The notes under the pieces were generated by a model that searched no databases, was not told where the DNA came from, and worked only from the letters and a program-made list of their open reading frames with translations. A stretch of DNA of 64,000 nt from Adiantum capillus-veneris (lineage: Eukaryota; Streptophyta; Polypodiopsida; Polypodiales; Pteridaceae): NCBI GenBank assembly GCA_014529385.2, contig CM043945.1, positions 147,804,241 through 147,868,240 of the forward strand, written 5' to 3'. Position 1 is the stretch's first letter. Each line of letters opens with the position of its first letter. The position numbers were made by a program, and so were the translations under genes. Of this stretch, positions 1-10,540 are shown piece after piece.

Positions 1-1
1 A

Positions 2-1078
2 GGCCTAATCCGACCTAGTAGTTCACCATAAGGAGCTCCAGTACTTCTTGTCAAGAAGCAAAACGGAACCTTTCGTATGTGTATCGACTACAGGGCTTTA
101 AACAAGATCACCATTAAGAATAGGTTTCCCATTCCTAGAGTGGATGATCTATTAGACAAACTAAAAGGGGCAAACATATGTAGCAAAATTGACCTTAAAT
201 CGGGTGATAATTTGGTTTGACAAATGCACCAGCCACATTTACACGCATGAAGAATCGAATTTTCATTGACCATCAAGATTTTGTGATTGTATTTTTTGAT
301 GACATTTTGGTATTCAGTAGATCTGAAGAAGAGAATAAGCAACATTTAACACATGTATTTGATCTGCTTGCACAAAATCACTTGTATTTGAATCCTGAAA
401 AGAGTTCATTTTTCCAATCTGAAATTGAATATTTGGGACACATTGTATCGGGTAAGGGAAAACATGTCGATCCAAAGAAAATTGAAGCCATTCAATCATG
501 GCCTAGACCCAAAAACTTGCATGAGCTATGATCTTTTATTGGTCTTTGTAGCTATTACACGAAATTTGTTTGTAATTTTGTTTACAAAGCACATTATTTG
601 ACTCTCTTGTTGAAGAAAAACACGCCTTATGAATGGACTGATTTACAAGAAAGCTCATCTAATGGACTTAAACATGCTTTGACTAATGCACCTGTATTGC
701 AATTGCCTGATTTTGAAAGACCATTCTTTGTGGTAGTCACTGATGCTAGTGGAAAAGGTATCGGTGCAGTCCTCATGCAAGATAACCATCCAATTGCTTT
801 CGAAAGTCGTAAATTCAAACCGTCTGAAACAAAGTTCGGTACTTATGATAAAGATTTGACTGTTGTGGTACATGCATTGAAAATTTGGAAACACTATGTA
901 ATGGGTACTGACTTGATCATTAAAACTGATCAACAAAGTATCAAATATTTACTTTCTCAGCCCTTAATATATTAAAGACATATTAAGTGGGCCACTTTTA
1001 TTCAAAGTTTTCAGCCCAACATTCAATACCAACCTGGTAAATAAAACGTTGTAGCTGATGCTTTAAGTAGAAGACCCT
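2..1078 (+). pseudogene. Gypsy RT and RNase H remnant (element A)
   Basis: From the first bases one frame gives the RT fingers and palm start ([20 protein letters not shown], then KIDLKSGD). Near 210 the frame breaks and resumes at LTNAPATF, so about 40 residues of the RT core (the usual Y-H-Q-I to F-G segment) are deleted. The catalytic box survives as FFDD (normally YVDD or FVDD) near 292-303, followed by the LGHIVSG thumb motif. RNase H spans roughly 600-1078: VVVTDASGKGIGAVL, then TDQQSIKYLL, then VVADALSRRP. Stops at 529, 973 and 1042 interrupt the frame. It cannot make an active enzyme. Confidence 0.88.
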
Positions 1079-1097
1079 CACTTAATCATCTATCAAC

Positions 1098-1297
1098 CAT
1101 TACGGGAACTTCATTTGACAATATGCCTGACACTTATGCACATGATGATAACTTCAAAATGACATGGTTGCACATGCTTGATAATTCTGTACACACATTA
1201 CGGGAACTTCATTTGACAATATGCCTGACACTTATGCACATGATGATAACTTCAAAATGACATGGTTGCACATGCTTGATAATTCTGTACACACATT
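1098..1297 (+). repeat. 98-bp tandem duplication inside pol
   Basis: The segment beginning CATTACGGGAACTTC at 1098 is repeated head-to-tail at 1196 with a 98-bp period. The copies look identical over their length. Because 98 is not a multiple of 3, the duplication shifts the reading frame between RNase H and integrase, so it arose after the element lost selection or disabled it. Confidence 0.95.
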
Positions 1298-1318
1298 CCT
1301 CGAATACACTATTTAAGA

Positions 1319-2058
1319 AAACTTCCTTTATTTCAAACAAAAATTGTGTGTGACTAAACCTTTCCGTACATTAATTATTGAAGAATTGCACAAACCACCT
1401 TATGCTGGACATAGAGGATTTGCTGCAACTTTTCAAAATTTATGTCATGATTTCTATTGGCCTACTATGAGAATGGATGTTAAATAGTATGTTTCAACTT
1501 GTTTGATTTGTCAAAAAATCAAAGCAGCTACTCTACAGGTAAGAAATTGGGACTTTTACACCCTCTCCCCATTCCTGAAAGACCTTGGGAACATATTTCA
1601 ATGGATTTTGTTACTGGTTTCCCACTCACAATGCACAAACATGACATGATATGGACTATTATTGACCGTTTCTCTAAACAAGCATATTTCATTCCTTGTA
1701 CAAAAACACTCATAGCACATCAAGCTGCACTTTTGTTTCTTAAGACTGTTTTTCCACATCATGGTTTGCCTAAAGTGATTATTTCTGATTGAGATTGAAA
1801 ATTTTGTAGTGCTTTTTGGACTACTATGTTTGAAAATCTTAGCACTACACTTGACTTCACTTTTGCATTTCATCCTGAATCTAATGGTCAAATCGAAGTC
1901 ACCAATCGCACTATTATTGACTTGTTAAAAGCTTATGTTTCTTCTCAACCTAAGAAATGGGATGATTACCTTCATATTTTGCAATTTGCCTACAACAATA
2001 CCACTCACACTGCCACGGGTAAGTCTCCATTTGAAATTGTCTATGGTCACTCACTTCC
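1319..2058 (+). pseudogene. Gypsy integrase, N-terminal zinc region and catalytic core (element A)
   Basis: The HHCC zinc region is visible at about 1390-1525 (HKPPYAGHRGF, then CLICQK), with one stop between. The catalytic core follows: the first Asp in MDFVTGFP at about 1600-1625, the second in VIISD at about 1775-1792, then a stop, and the Glu in HPESNGQIEVTNRT at about 1870-1910. After SPFEIVYGHSLP the frame is cut exactly at the copia insertion site. It carries several stops, so it is a pseudogene. Its continuation lies at 7237. Confidence 0.88.
2054..2058. repeat. Target-site duplication CTTCC, left copy
   Basis: CTTCC immediately precedes the left copia LTR and recurs directly after the right LTR at 7237-7241. 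Removing the copia element and one copy restores the integrase frame across HSLPTPAS. Confidence 0.97.
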
Positions 2059-2285
2059 TGTTGGAATTAGGGTTGCAGAGAAACACACACAGCTTGGAGA
2101 AGACGAAGGAAGCTCAAGGCACACAATAGAGAGTGTGTTACTTAGTGTGCAATGGAAAGATAGATAGCCCTAGAGTGATGGGCGTATATACAATGCACGG
2201 GGGAAAAAACCTCCTAAAGAGGGAAAAAATGCCCCGGCGGTCCTAGTGTGTTCACACACATCACTACCACATGTATATGGTAACA
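2059..2285 (-). repeat. Copia 3' LTR
   Basis: 227 bp, starting TGTTGGAATT and ending GGTAACA on the + strand. By direct comparison every base matches the copy at 7010-7236. TGTT at one end and AACA at the other form the short terminal inverted repeat. Confidence 0.97.
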
Positions 2286-2297
2286 AATCCCCCCTGG
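2286..2297 (-). other. Copia polypurine tract
   Basis: On the minus strand CCAGGGGGGATT lies directly before the 3' LTR, the position where the plus-strand primer of reverse transcription is made. It contains a run of six G. Confidence 0.8.
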
Positions 2298-2360
2298 AGT
2301 GATGCGGTGAACGAGAGCTGGCACATGAGTAAAGGGAAGTGCCATGCCCTGAGGACAGGA

Positions 2361-5300
2361 TCAGTCCACAAAGGGGAGTAAGCCCAAAGCTTTGCGGAAA
2401 GCTTCAAGCTTCTCACGAGACAATGCCTTTGTGAAAAGATCTGCAAGGTTGTCCTGTGTTGGCACATAAGCCAAGCTGATCTCTCCTGCTGAGAGCCTTT
2501 CCCTGACATAGTGGTAATGCACCTCAATGTGCTTTGTGCGAGCATGAAAAACTGGGTTCCTCGCAACTGCCAATGCGCTCTGACTATCAGTGAAGATAGT
2601 GTTGGCAGTGTCCTGTCCAACACCCAAGTCAGCCATAAGGCGTCTGAGCCATACACACTCAACCGTAGCTGTGAAGACTGCCCTGTACTCAGCCTCACAA
2701 CTCGAAGTGGCCACAGTAGGTTGCTTCTTGCTCAACCATGATATACATGAACTGCCAAGCATGAAACAAAAACCACTTGTGGACACTCGCATGTCAAAAC
2801 AACCAGCCCAATCTGAGTCCGAAAAAGCATGTAAGTCTGGCGGCAATGATCCCCCCTTGGGATAAAACAAGCCAAGATGTAAAGTGCCACTAAGGTAGCG
2901 GAAAATCCTCTTGACAGCCTGCCAATGCTTAGACCCTGGGCTATGCATAAATCTGCTGACCTGCGAGACTGCAAACTGAATATCTGGCCTCGTGTTGCAT
3001 ACATAAATGAGGCAGCCAACAGCAGTTTGGTAAAGAGTGACATCAGCAGGATCGCCAGCATCATGTAGACTCAACTTCAAACCTGTTTCCATGGGAGTGG
3101 CAATAGGTTTGCAATCCTCAAGTCCAAACTTACATAGCAATGTCTCTATGTAACTTTTCTGACACAAGGCAATACCACCATCACACTGCTTAAATTGTAT
3201 ACCCAAGTAATGATGCAACAGCCCCAAATCTTTCATCTTGAAAGTAGCATTCAAATCAGCCTTAAATTCAGCAATATGTCTCTCATTTGGTCCAGTGATC
3301 AGCAAATCATCAACATAAAGAACCACAATGAGAAATACATCATCCTCACGCTTTACATACAATGTGCTTTCTGTTGGACTGTTACGAAAGCCTCGTTTAA
3401 CCAAATGAGTGTCAGCTTTCTCATACCAAGCACGAGGAGATTGCTTCAAACCATACAAAGCCTTCTTACATTTGCACACTTTGTCCTCTTGTCCTTTTAT
3501 GACAAAACCGCGAGGCTGCGTTACATAAACTTCCTCAAATATGTCACCATTCAAGAAAGCAGTAACAATGTCTGATTGATGTACATCCCAACCAAAATGA
3601 GCTGCCAATGCACATAGAAAACGCACAGTAGTCATACGACAAGTGGGAGCAAAAGTCTCTTCATAATCTATGCCTTTTTGTTGTGCATAACCCTTTGCAA
3701 CAAGTCGAGCCTTATGGCGATCGATCTCACCATCCGGCTTGCGTTTCAACTTGTAAACCCACTTCGTACCAATGGCCTTTTTGCCAGGAGGCAAATCACA
3801 TAAAGTCCATGTGTCATTCTCTATAAGTGCATCATATTCTGATTTCATGGCAGCAATCCAATTTTCTGAATTCTGTGCTTCATCAAAAGACAGAGGCTCC
3901 TCAACATCATGTAAACTAGACACAGCCAAAGCATAACAATCTGATGCATAAGATGCATGGCGAGAGCTTGAACGAGTACGACTAGATAAAGGTGCATCCA
4001 ATTTACTGTCACGCAAAGTGTGCACCAGCCATTTTGGCATACTTCTAGCCTGCTCATTTTCAGCCCTTTCCTCATCAAGTACATCATGTACATCTGCATC
4101 AGTAATAGGCTGTTCTAAAACATTTTCAGAAACCCCCATAGGCTGTACATTTGCCTCATTGGAACTTACATTCGTATTTCCACCACTGAAAAGAGGCAAC
4201 AAAGTGTCATAAATGTCCTGTGAGCTTACATTACTGTCTCTAGTACATGACAGCAAGGGTTGAACAGAATCTTCCACAAACACTACATCCCGTGAAACCA
4301 AAATACGTTTTGTTTGCGGATGATACGACCTGTAACCTTTGCTTTCAGCACTATAACCAACAAAAATACATTTGACAGCCTTATCATCCAATTTTCTGCG
4401 CTGCACTTGTGGCACCAAAGCATATGCCAAACAACCAAAAACACGCATGTGCTCAATAGAAGGTTTTCTATCATGCCATGCTTCATATGGAGTAATAGAC
4501 TGCAAAGCTTTCGTAGGACACCTGTTAAGTACATAAGTGGCACACATGATGGCCTCAAGCCAAAAAGAGTGCGGCAAAGCTTGACTTTTGACCATACATC
4601 GTGCCATTTCCGTTAGTGACCTGTTTTTCCTCTCAGCAACACCATTTTGCTGAGGTGTATAAGGCACTGTACATTGGTGTTTTATCCCACGACTAGCCAG
4701 AAATGCATTAAATTCATGAGACATATACTCCCCCCCTCGATCGGAACGGAGGGTGCCCATAGTACATTTTGAGACATTTTCAGCCATAGCCAAAAATTGT
4801 TTGAAGCACATAAAAACTTCGGACTTCGCTTTAAGCGGAAATACCCACGCATGCCTGGAGTAATCATCAATGAAAGTCACGAAGTACAGGTAATTGCCCA
4901 AGGACGGAGTTTGCATGGGCCCACAAACGTCACTATGCACAAGCTGCAACCTGCATGTGGCCCTAACTGAACCATCCTTTGGAAACTTAGAACGCTGCAT
5001 TTTACCCAGAATACAGCCTTCACAAACATGTTTGATAGGTGCTTCAAGAGGCGGCAAAGAAGCAACCATATCAGATTTCTGCAAACGCAGCAAACTGGCA
5101 AAATTCAGATGACCAAAACGTGCATGCCAAAGTTTTGCATCTGAAATAGCCCTTGAATCTACAACAGCATTTGCAAAATTTTGTCCACACTTGTCATACA
5201 AAGTGAGCTTATACAGCCCACGGCACAAAAGCCCAGATGCAACAATTTCATCACCAAAACTGAGATCATGAACTGTACATCTGTCATCCACAAATTTGAC

Positions 5301-6647
5301 TACAAGTCCAAGTCTAGCAAGTGCGGATACAGACAATAGATTCTTCTTGATCCCAGGTACATAAAGTGCATCAACAAGTGTGAAGGAACTGCCATTAGCA
5401 GCAGTGAGCACAATCTTTCCAACTCCCTGAACTGGATAAGAGGCGTTGTTGGCACAAGTGACTGAATTCCCATGAGGGACAGACTCGAGAGAGGTAAACA
5501 ATTCACGATGTGAGGTAATGTGCTTTGTAGCACCACTGTCGAAATACCACACATGTGAATCTGCAGCAACTGACAAGCATGCATCATGGACAGCAGGATT
5601 GTAAGTGCACTCTGCGCTAAAAGCCCATTCTGCATCAACATCAGCATCACAATCTCCTTTCACAGAAGACTCAACAATGGCTGCATTTGTAGTGGAACCA
5701 GCATTTGCAGTGGAACCACCCTCTTTCTTCTTAGCCTCTTTGGCCTTCAACTTAGGACACGACTTGATCAAGTGATCATTGGCTTTACAATAATGGCAAC
5801 GCATCTTCTTTTTGCCCTTATCACCAGAATTTCCAGACGAAGTGCTGCCAGCAGAAGCATTAGGAACAGAATTTTTGCCACTCGCAGCAGAACCATAAGA
5901 AGTGGCTGCATTACTGTTACCACCCTTTCTTTGAGAAGCAATAAAAGCCTGTTCAACTGCACGCTGCCTAGTCCTGTTTTTTCTAGAAAGTGACTCTTGC
6001 AACAGCAATGTGCATAATGCATCAAACTTGACAACTTCAGGATTTCCTTGGGTCATCAGTCTCCAAGTACTAGCAAAAGTCTGGTAGGAATCTGGTAAGG
6101 CATCAAGAACAGTCTGCACAAGGGAACTGTCAGAAATGACTTCACCTGCAGAAATGAGTTGCTCATTGATATCCTTGACACTAGCAAGGAAAGTGTCCAT
6201 ATCATCCTCCTCATGCATAATCTTCGACTCTAGCTCTTTACGCAGCAAAGCAATTTTAGCCTCATTGCGGCTTGCATAAAGACCTGCTAGAATATCCCAA
6301 GCCTGTTTTGCAGATTTTGCTGAACGGATGTGAGGAATAATGGTGCGCTTCACAGACAACGCAATCAATGCATGAGCCTGCGCATCCTTAACATCCCAAC
6401 GAGCTTGTTCTGCTGTAGGCAAAACAACTCTAACAGCTGCAATCCTTGCAGCAAGACCTGCAACATCCTCAATATCGCCTACATCTTCAGAACCAGGACG
6501 TACATCAATGCCCTGCACAATGTTCCAGACACCTTTTGACACAAGAACGTGTTGCATCATATAAGCCCACATAGGGTAGTTGTCCCCATCCAACCTGTCC
6601 TCAGCAGCAAACATCTTGAACACATCTGTGTTGTTGTTGTCAGCCAT
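2361..6647 (-). CDS. Copia Gag-Pol polyprotein, 1428 aa
   Basis: A single open frame encodes the whole polyprotein. In order: GAG domain (about 1-280), zinc knuckle CHYCKANDHLIKSC (284-297, CX2CX4HX4C), aspartic protease with DSG at 370-372, integrase with H508, H513, C542 and C545 of the zinc site and a D573-D636-E672 triad (35 residues between the last two), then reverse transcriptase with the YVDD box (LYVDDLLITG) and RNase H with CEAEYRA and FTDSQSAL. The frame is open 20 codons further upstream from a TTG, but the ATG at 6647 sits in a strong plant context (TACCATGGCT) and starts MADNNNTD, so I choose it. No stop or frameshift and all key residues are present. One protein for gag and pol is normal for copia. 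Confidence 0.95.
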   Translation of the reverse strand: MADNNNTDVFKMFAAEDRLDGDNYPMWAYMMQHVLVSKGVWNIVQGIDVRPGSEDVGDIEDVAGLAARIAAVRVVLPTAEQARWDVKDAQAHALIALSVKRTIIPHIRSAKSAKQAWDILAGLYASRNEAKIALLRKELESKIMHEEDDMDTFLASVKDINEQLISAGEVISDSSLVQTVLDALPDSYQTFASTWRLMTQGNPEVVKFDALCTLLLQESLSRKNRTRQRAVEQAFIASQRKGGNSNAATSYGSAASGKNSVPNASAGSTSSGNSGDKGKKKMRCHYCKANDHLIKSCPKLKAKEAKKKEGGSTANAGSTTNAAIVESSVKGDCDADVDAEWAFSAECTYNPAVHDACLSVAADSHVWYFDSGATKHITSHRELFTSLESVPHGNSVTCANNASYPVQGVGKIVLTAANGSSFTLVDALYVPGIKKNLLSVSALARLGLVVKFVDDRCTVHDLSFGDEIVASGLLCRGLYKLTLYDKCGQNFANAVVDSRAISDAKLWHARFGHLNFASLLRLQKSDMVASLPPLEAPIKHVCEGCILGKMQRSKFPKDGSVRATCRLQLVHSDVCGPMQTPSLGNYLYFVTFIDDYSRHAWVFPLKAKSEVFMCFKQFLAMAENVSKCTMGTLRSDRGGEYMSHEFNAFLASRGIKHQCTVPYTPQQNGVAERKNRSLTEMARCMVKSQALPHSFWLEAIMCATYVLNRCPTKALQSITPYEAWHDRKPSIEHMRVFGCLAYALVPQVQRRKLDDKAVKCIFVGYSAESKGYRSYHPQTKRILVSRDVVFVEDSVQPLLSCTRDSNVSSQDIYDTLLPLFSGGNTNVSSNEANVQPMGVSENVLEQPITDADVHDVLDEERAENEQARSMPKWLVHTLRDSKLDAPLSSRTRSSSRHASYASDCYALAVSSLHDVEEPLSFDEAQNSENWIAAMKSEYDALIENDTWTLCDLPPGKKAIGTKWVYKLKRKPDGEIDRHKARLVAKGYAQQKGIDYEETFAPTCRMTTVRFLCALAAHFGWDVHQSDIVTAFLNGDIFEEVYVTQPRGFVIKGQEDKVCKCKKALYGLKQSPRAWYEKADTHLVKRGFRNSPTESTLYVKREDDVFLIVVLYVDDLLITGPNERHIAEFKADLNATFKMKDLGLLHHYLGIQFKQCDGGIALCQKSYIETLLCKFGLEDCKPIATPMETGLKLSLHDAGDPADVTLYQTAVGCLIYVCNTRPDIQFAVSQVSRFMHSPGSKHWQAVKRIFRYLSGTLHLGLFYPKGGSLPPDLHAFSDSDWAGCFDMRVSTSGFCFMLGSSCISWLSKKQPTVATSSCEAEYRAVFTATVECVWLRRLMADLGVGQDTANTIFTDSQSALAVARNPVFHARTKHIEVHYHYVRERLSAGEISLAYVPTQDNLADLFTKALSREKLEAFRKALGLLPFVD

Positions 6648-6995
6648 GGTAAATGCTGCACCTGATGTGAAAACTGCCCGAAAATAGGAGAAATGGAGCG
6701 GGAACAACTTGTGCTATATAGCACAAACCGTAGAAGACTATAAGGCACCTGTTATGCAGAAAACGGCACTGACAGAAAATCTGCACAAAATGACGAAATA
6801 GCCTGTGCAGTACTGCCCGTAGTGGAAACGGAGGCCGAAATGAGCCCAAATCAAAATTCTGAGCAGACCAAGCTCTTCGAGCTCTCCCAAAATATTTGTC
6901 GACCTGCGAACGCTTGCCAAAGCTCACTGAAATCGGAGAAAGTGAGCAGGCGTGTGCTGGAGCAGCTGGCGACTAAGCCCGGGAGGACGTGACCT

Positions 6996-7007
6996 GCTCT
7001 GATACCA
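6996..7007 (-). other. Copia primer-binding site, initiator Met-tRNA type
   Basis: Two bases inside the 5' LTR the minus strand reads TGGTATCAGAGC, the canonical plant copia PBS complementary to the 3' end of initiator methionine tRNA. It fixes the orientation of the element. Confidence 0.95.
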
Positions 7008-7009
7008 AT

Positions 7010-7236
7010 TGTTGGAATTAGGGTTGCAGAGAAACACACACAGCTTGGAGAAGACGAAGGAAGCTCAAGGCACACAATAGAGAGTGTGTTACTTAGTGTG
7101 CAATGGAAAGATAGATAGCCCTAGAGTGATGGGCGTATATACAATGCACGGGGGAAAAAACCTCCTAAAGAGGGAAAAAATGCCCCGGCGGTCCTAGTGT
7201 GTTCACACACATCACTACCACATGTATATGGTAACA
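7010..7236 (-). repeat. Copia 5' LTR
   Basis: 227 bp, identical on inspection to 2059-2285. It should carry the promoter for the polyprotein; no strong TATA box is obvious. It is followed by the CTTCC duplication at 7237-7241. Confidence 0.97.
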
Positions 7237-7760
7237 CTTCCTACTCCTGCTTCACGTCTTTCTAATGTTGTGCCTGCCCCGCTGATGATTTCACTACTGA
7301 CTTTCATGATATTTATGCAAGTGTGCATTCTGCCAGTAAACACTCACAAGAACTTTACACCAAGCATGCTAACAGGCACCGCAAGGCACACCAATTCAAA
7401 GAAGGTGATCATGTTTTACTTCGCATCGAAAAACGAAGGATCAAAAGTGTTGATACTAACGTCTTTGTTAAACTTGCTCCTCGTTTTTATGGACCTTTCA
7501 AAATTTCAGCTGTCATTAATGATGTTTCTTTCTGTTTAGAACTACCTGCACATTGGCACATTCACAATGCCTTTCACATTAGCCTTTTACGCCCATTGCA
7601 ACTCATCCCTGACAAAATAGTTGACCAGAGACCACCACTACACGCACTGGAATGGTTTATAACCGTTACCTTTTGACTTTCAAGGGCCACCCTAGAGAGG
7701 ATGCCAAATGGATGCCTGAAAAGTTTTTTCGCAACTTTCCCGACCTTCTCCATACTTTCC
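7237..7760 (+). pseudogene. Gypsy integrase C-terminus (element A, after copia)
   Basis: This continues the integrase cut at 2058. Reading on from the target duplication gives [11 protein letters not shown], then after a frame change a linker and [19 protein letters not shown] and FHISLLRP, the usual GPY/F-type C-terminal module. The last part (about 7650-7760) reads FKGHP.EDAKWMPEKFF, a layout like the chromodomain tail of chromoviruses, though I only see its end. A stop at 7674 and frame changes make it non-functional. Confidence 0.82.
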
Positions 7761-7828
7761 ATCACTCACGGTCCAATTGATTTCTCTATTCAGAAACTGA
7801 GGACAGTTGCTATCCCTGGTGGGAGGGA

Positions 7829-8364
7829 TGTTACGAGACTGGGCACCCTCCTATTGTAGTGGTTAGCTGCAATTGGGATAGCTGGCATAATGGTTAATTA
7901 TGTGCTGTCTATTTGTTTTACTAATTGAGTTGATGATGATTTTGTAGAGTGGAATGCGGGGAGTTGATGAAGAGGTGACGGCAATTACTCTTGGCCATTT
8001 TATATTTGCACACTATTTTAGAATATCATTTCAATAAGCCACTATGGCTTTGTAAATAGTTGTAGTGGGAACTCCCCTTATGGGCCATGCAAGAACTAAT
8101 GAGCTTCACTCATTTACAAAAGTGAAGTGGTTGTAAAAGAGGGGCCTCAATTTTTGGCACCTAAAACTCAAAAATAATATATTAAATACCAACTCCACAA
8201 GAGAGGTGCCGTGGAGTTTGGGGCTAGATTTAGGCCTTTCTCTTGCAGATTCTCTTCTCTACTCTCTTACGCTATGGTTATTTTGTTGTGTACTCTCTAA
8301 TCTAGTCTCCATCCCTTACACATCTCTTACACTCTCTTACAAGCATGTCTATGTCAATTCTATG

Positions 8365-8445
<81 letters not shown>
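7829..8445 (+). repeat. Probable 3' LTR of element A (right end unresolved)
   Basis: A purine tract (GGTGGGAGGGA, 7818-7828) is followed by TGTTACGAGACTGGG, the usual PPT/LTR junction. No matching 5' LTR lies in the window, so the right boundary cannot be fixed; I stop at the end of the TG microsatellite. A TSD or second LTR would be needed to close it. Confidence 0.55.
8370..8444. repeat. (TG)n microsatellite, about 75 bp
   Basis: Uninterrupted TG dinucleotides from 8370 to 8444. Shorter TG runs occur at about 8819-8838, 10469-10490 and 10816-10848. Confidence 0.98.
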
Positions 8446-8567
8446 ATAGTCTAGGTGTGAGTCTGTGTGCTTGGAAATTGGAAGAAGAGGTGGACAGGTT
8501 GATGGTGATGTTTGGGAGCTTGTGTTGAATAATTTAAGCGGTCGATCTCCCCCCTCTTCTCCCAACA

Positions 8568-8890
8568 GAGGGTAGGGAAGAGGAAGAAGAAACATTTCAT
8601 AAGAGAGACAATTAGTTCCTCACTTATCATCAATCTTCTTGCTAGCATACATAATAGCATAGTAATGAAGATGGAGAAGATGGCAAGCTTAAGCATTGAA
8701 GCATGGCTCTTGGTTGGATTTGCATTCCATAGCCAAGAGTGTTGGTGTAGGCTCTCAACCTCTCTACTTGCTTGGAGAAGGAGAGGGAGCTCTTGCACTT
8801 TGCACTTCACACAATGAGGGTGTGTGTGTGTGTGTGTGGAAGAGTATATCTCCCAAGCATGCTCTTAGTTTCCTTGGTCGACCCACCCAT
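8568..8890 (+). repeat. Direct repeat R, copy 1
   Basis: Beginning at GAGGGTAG, about 320 bp match 10236-10540 with small indels. Both copies contain GCATTGAAGCATGGCTCTT, TTGGTGTAGGCTCTCAACC and a TG microsatellite, and end near CCTTGGTC(G/C)ACCCACC. Spacing is about 1.67 kb. They may be LTRs or the ends of a non-autonomous element, but I found no flanking target duplication. Confidence 0.85.
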
Positions 8891-10235
8891 CCTCTTGCTT
8901 GTGATACAAATGACACACATGTTGACATTCAGGGTGATGTTTCTGCTCCTAAATCTGATGAGTTGACAAGGTATCCTAATGACTTGTGGGCATGTGGACC
9001 CATTTGGGATGCTGATTGATGTTTGTAATGTTGATGATGCTATTGGTGGCACTGAGTTTCGTGCTAGTTATAACTTTTATTGTGAGAAAGAGGTTCATTT
9101 GAGTGATGTGGATTGTGATGGTAGTCTTGATTGGGTATTTGATGATCCACAAGTTGAGATGGATGAGGAGATGCAAGTCAATGTGTACCATGCAATGTCA
9201 AGGGTGTAAAAGCTTAGGGAAACCTCACATGCATTTGTGGATGTTGAACAGGATTGTAGCTGGAAAGGTTGGAAGAGCCATGATGACATGGATACAATGG
9301 ATGTTTTGTCTTGGCCTAATGTGAGAGATACATCTCATGTTGGTGAGAATTTTGATCCAAGGTCGTTTGGTTTGTATGACATGAACATTGATAGTTGGAG
9401 CTCACTAGTGATTGATTATTGTCCTTGTGACTTTGAAGGATGCCATTATGTGTGCATGATGGATGCAAGAGACAATATTTTTCATTTGATCATGGTAAGG
9501 GTACATGGTGCTGATTCTTTTTTACATGATGTATCTTTGTAAATAGCTTGTGCATAGTCTACTATTGAGCATGAATGCTCTAGCAGACTAGGGGTTTGGA
9601 AAATTATGTTGCACGTATTTTGAGAACCTCATTTTTTGTAAAGTTGTACATTTGGACATGAAGCCCGATGTCAAAAGTGTGTGTGTGATTTATTTTTGTG
9701 GGATTTTTCTCTTGCCTTAGAAAACACTTGTCCATGCAGGGCAAGTCGTTAGTGTAGCCGAATAGCTCTCTGTTCGCATCAATTTTGCACATAATGAGGT
9801 GTGTAATCTGTAATGGAATTGGCCTATTAACTTGAGACTAGCAAAAATCACAGAGAGTAATTTTTGTGAAATTACTTTGTGAGCATAGCGAGTGAACATA
9901 ATTGATGGTAGCAACATAATCATAGCATTTAGTTAACTTGGCATGAACAATACCATTGCAAGAGAGAGAATTTAGAGAACATGAACAATTGAGGACCGGA
10001 TTTATGTGGAGCCGGTCCCCCCTCCAATAGGCATTTGTATTATGATTTCTCCCATCAAGAGAGACTTGTTACAATATAATCTTTGTGTTCCTTCTTGTGA
10101 CCTAGGTGATGCAATGAAGATGGAAAGCTTCATGCATCACAAGCATAACATAAGCTTTGTGGCAATCTTTAACTATTCCAAGAATCAATCCCAAGACCTC
10201 AAACACCTTCGAAGGTGGAGAGAGCTAGCAGGGAA
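8891..10235 (+). other. Unassigned spacer between direct repeats
   Basis: It holds two adjacent open stretches on the + strand, 8979-9209 (76 aa, acidic) and 9237-9542 (101 aa, with a cysteine-containing YCPCDFEGCHYVC segment). Neither matches a family I recognise and both could be chance or decayed coding sequence. From 9560 to 10235 I see no gene, only AT-rich sequence. Confidence 0.4.
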
Positions 10236-10540
10236 TGAGGGTAGGAAAGAGGAAGAAGAAACATTTCATAGGAGAGAGAATTAGTTCCTCACTTATCATC
10301 ATTATTCTTGCTAGCATAGTAATGAAGATGGCAAGCTTAAGCATTGAAGCATGGCTCTTAGTTGGATTTGCATTCCATAGCCAAGAGTGTTGGTGTAGGC
10401 TCTCAACCTCTCTACCTACTTAGAGAAGGAGAGGGAGCTCTTGCACTTTGCACTTCACACAATGAGGGTGTGTGTGTGTGTGTGTGTGTGGAAGAGTATA
10501 CCCCCCAAGCATGCTCCTAGCTTCCTTGGTCCACCCACCC
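10236..10540 (+). repeat. Direct repeat R, copy 2
   Basis: Second copy of the repeat at 8568-8890, slightly shorter (one internal deletion after GCTAGCAT) with a longer TG run. From about 10541 the two diverge. Confidence 0.85.

Larger units (their letters stand above)
2059..7236 (-). mobile_element. Complete Ty1/copia retrotransposon, apparently intact and young
   Basis: This 5178-bp unit is bounded by two 227-bp LTRs that look identical along their length, start TG and end CA, and are flanked by the 5-bp duplication CTTCC. It runs on the minus strand: 5' LTR at 7010-7236, PBS at 6996-7007, polyprotein at 6647-2361, PPT at 2286-2297, 3' LTR at 2059-2285. Domain order GAG-PR-IN-RT-RH is that of copia. 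LTR identity and the uninterrupted polyprotein point to recent insertion and possible autonomy. It landed in the integrase gene of older element A. Confidence 0.97.
1..7828 (+). mobile_element. Element A: decayed Ty3/gypsy internal region, interrupted by copia
   Basis: Fragments of a gypsy pol read in order on the + strand: reverse transcriptase, RNase H, integrase zinc region, integrase core, and after a 5.2-kb copia insertion the integrase C-terminus. The RT-RH-IN order is diagnostic of Ty3/gypsy. The left end, with gag, protease and the 5' LTR, lies outside the window. The element is defective: there are many stops and frameshifts, RT has lost its central part, and pol contains a 98-bp tandem duplication. 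A purine-rich tract at 7818-7828 followed by TGTTACGAGAC marks the probable start of the 3' LTR. Confidence 0.9.

Noticed and set aside
3195-5993. Several + strand open frames opposite the copia polyprotein
   Set aside because: Shadows of the strong minus-strand coding frame; no motifs and composition fits antisense of a coding gene.
6996-7007. Possible tRNA gene next to the copia LTR
   Set aside because: Only the 12 bases complementary to the tRNA 3' end are present; there is no cloverleaf, so it is a primer-binding site.
8302-8595. Open frames through the TG/CA microsatellite (poly Thr-His or Cys-Val)
   Set aside because: They exist only because dinucleotide repeats lack stop codons; no coding signal outside the repeat.
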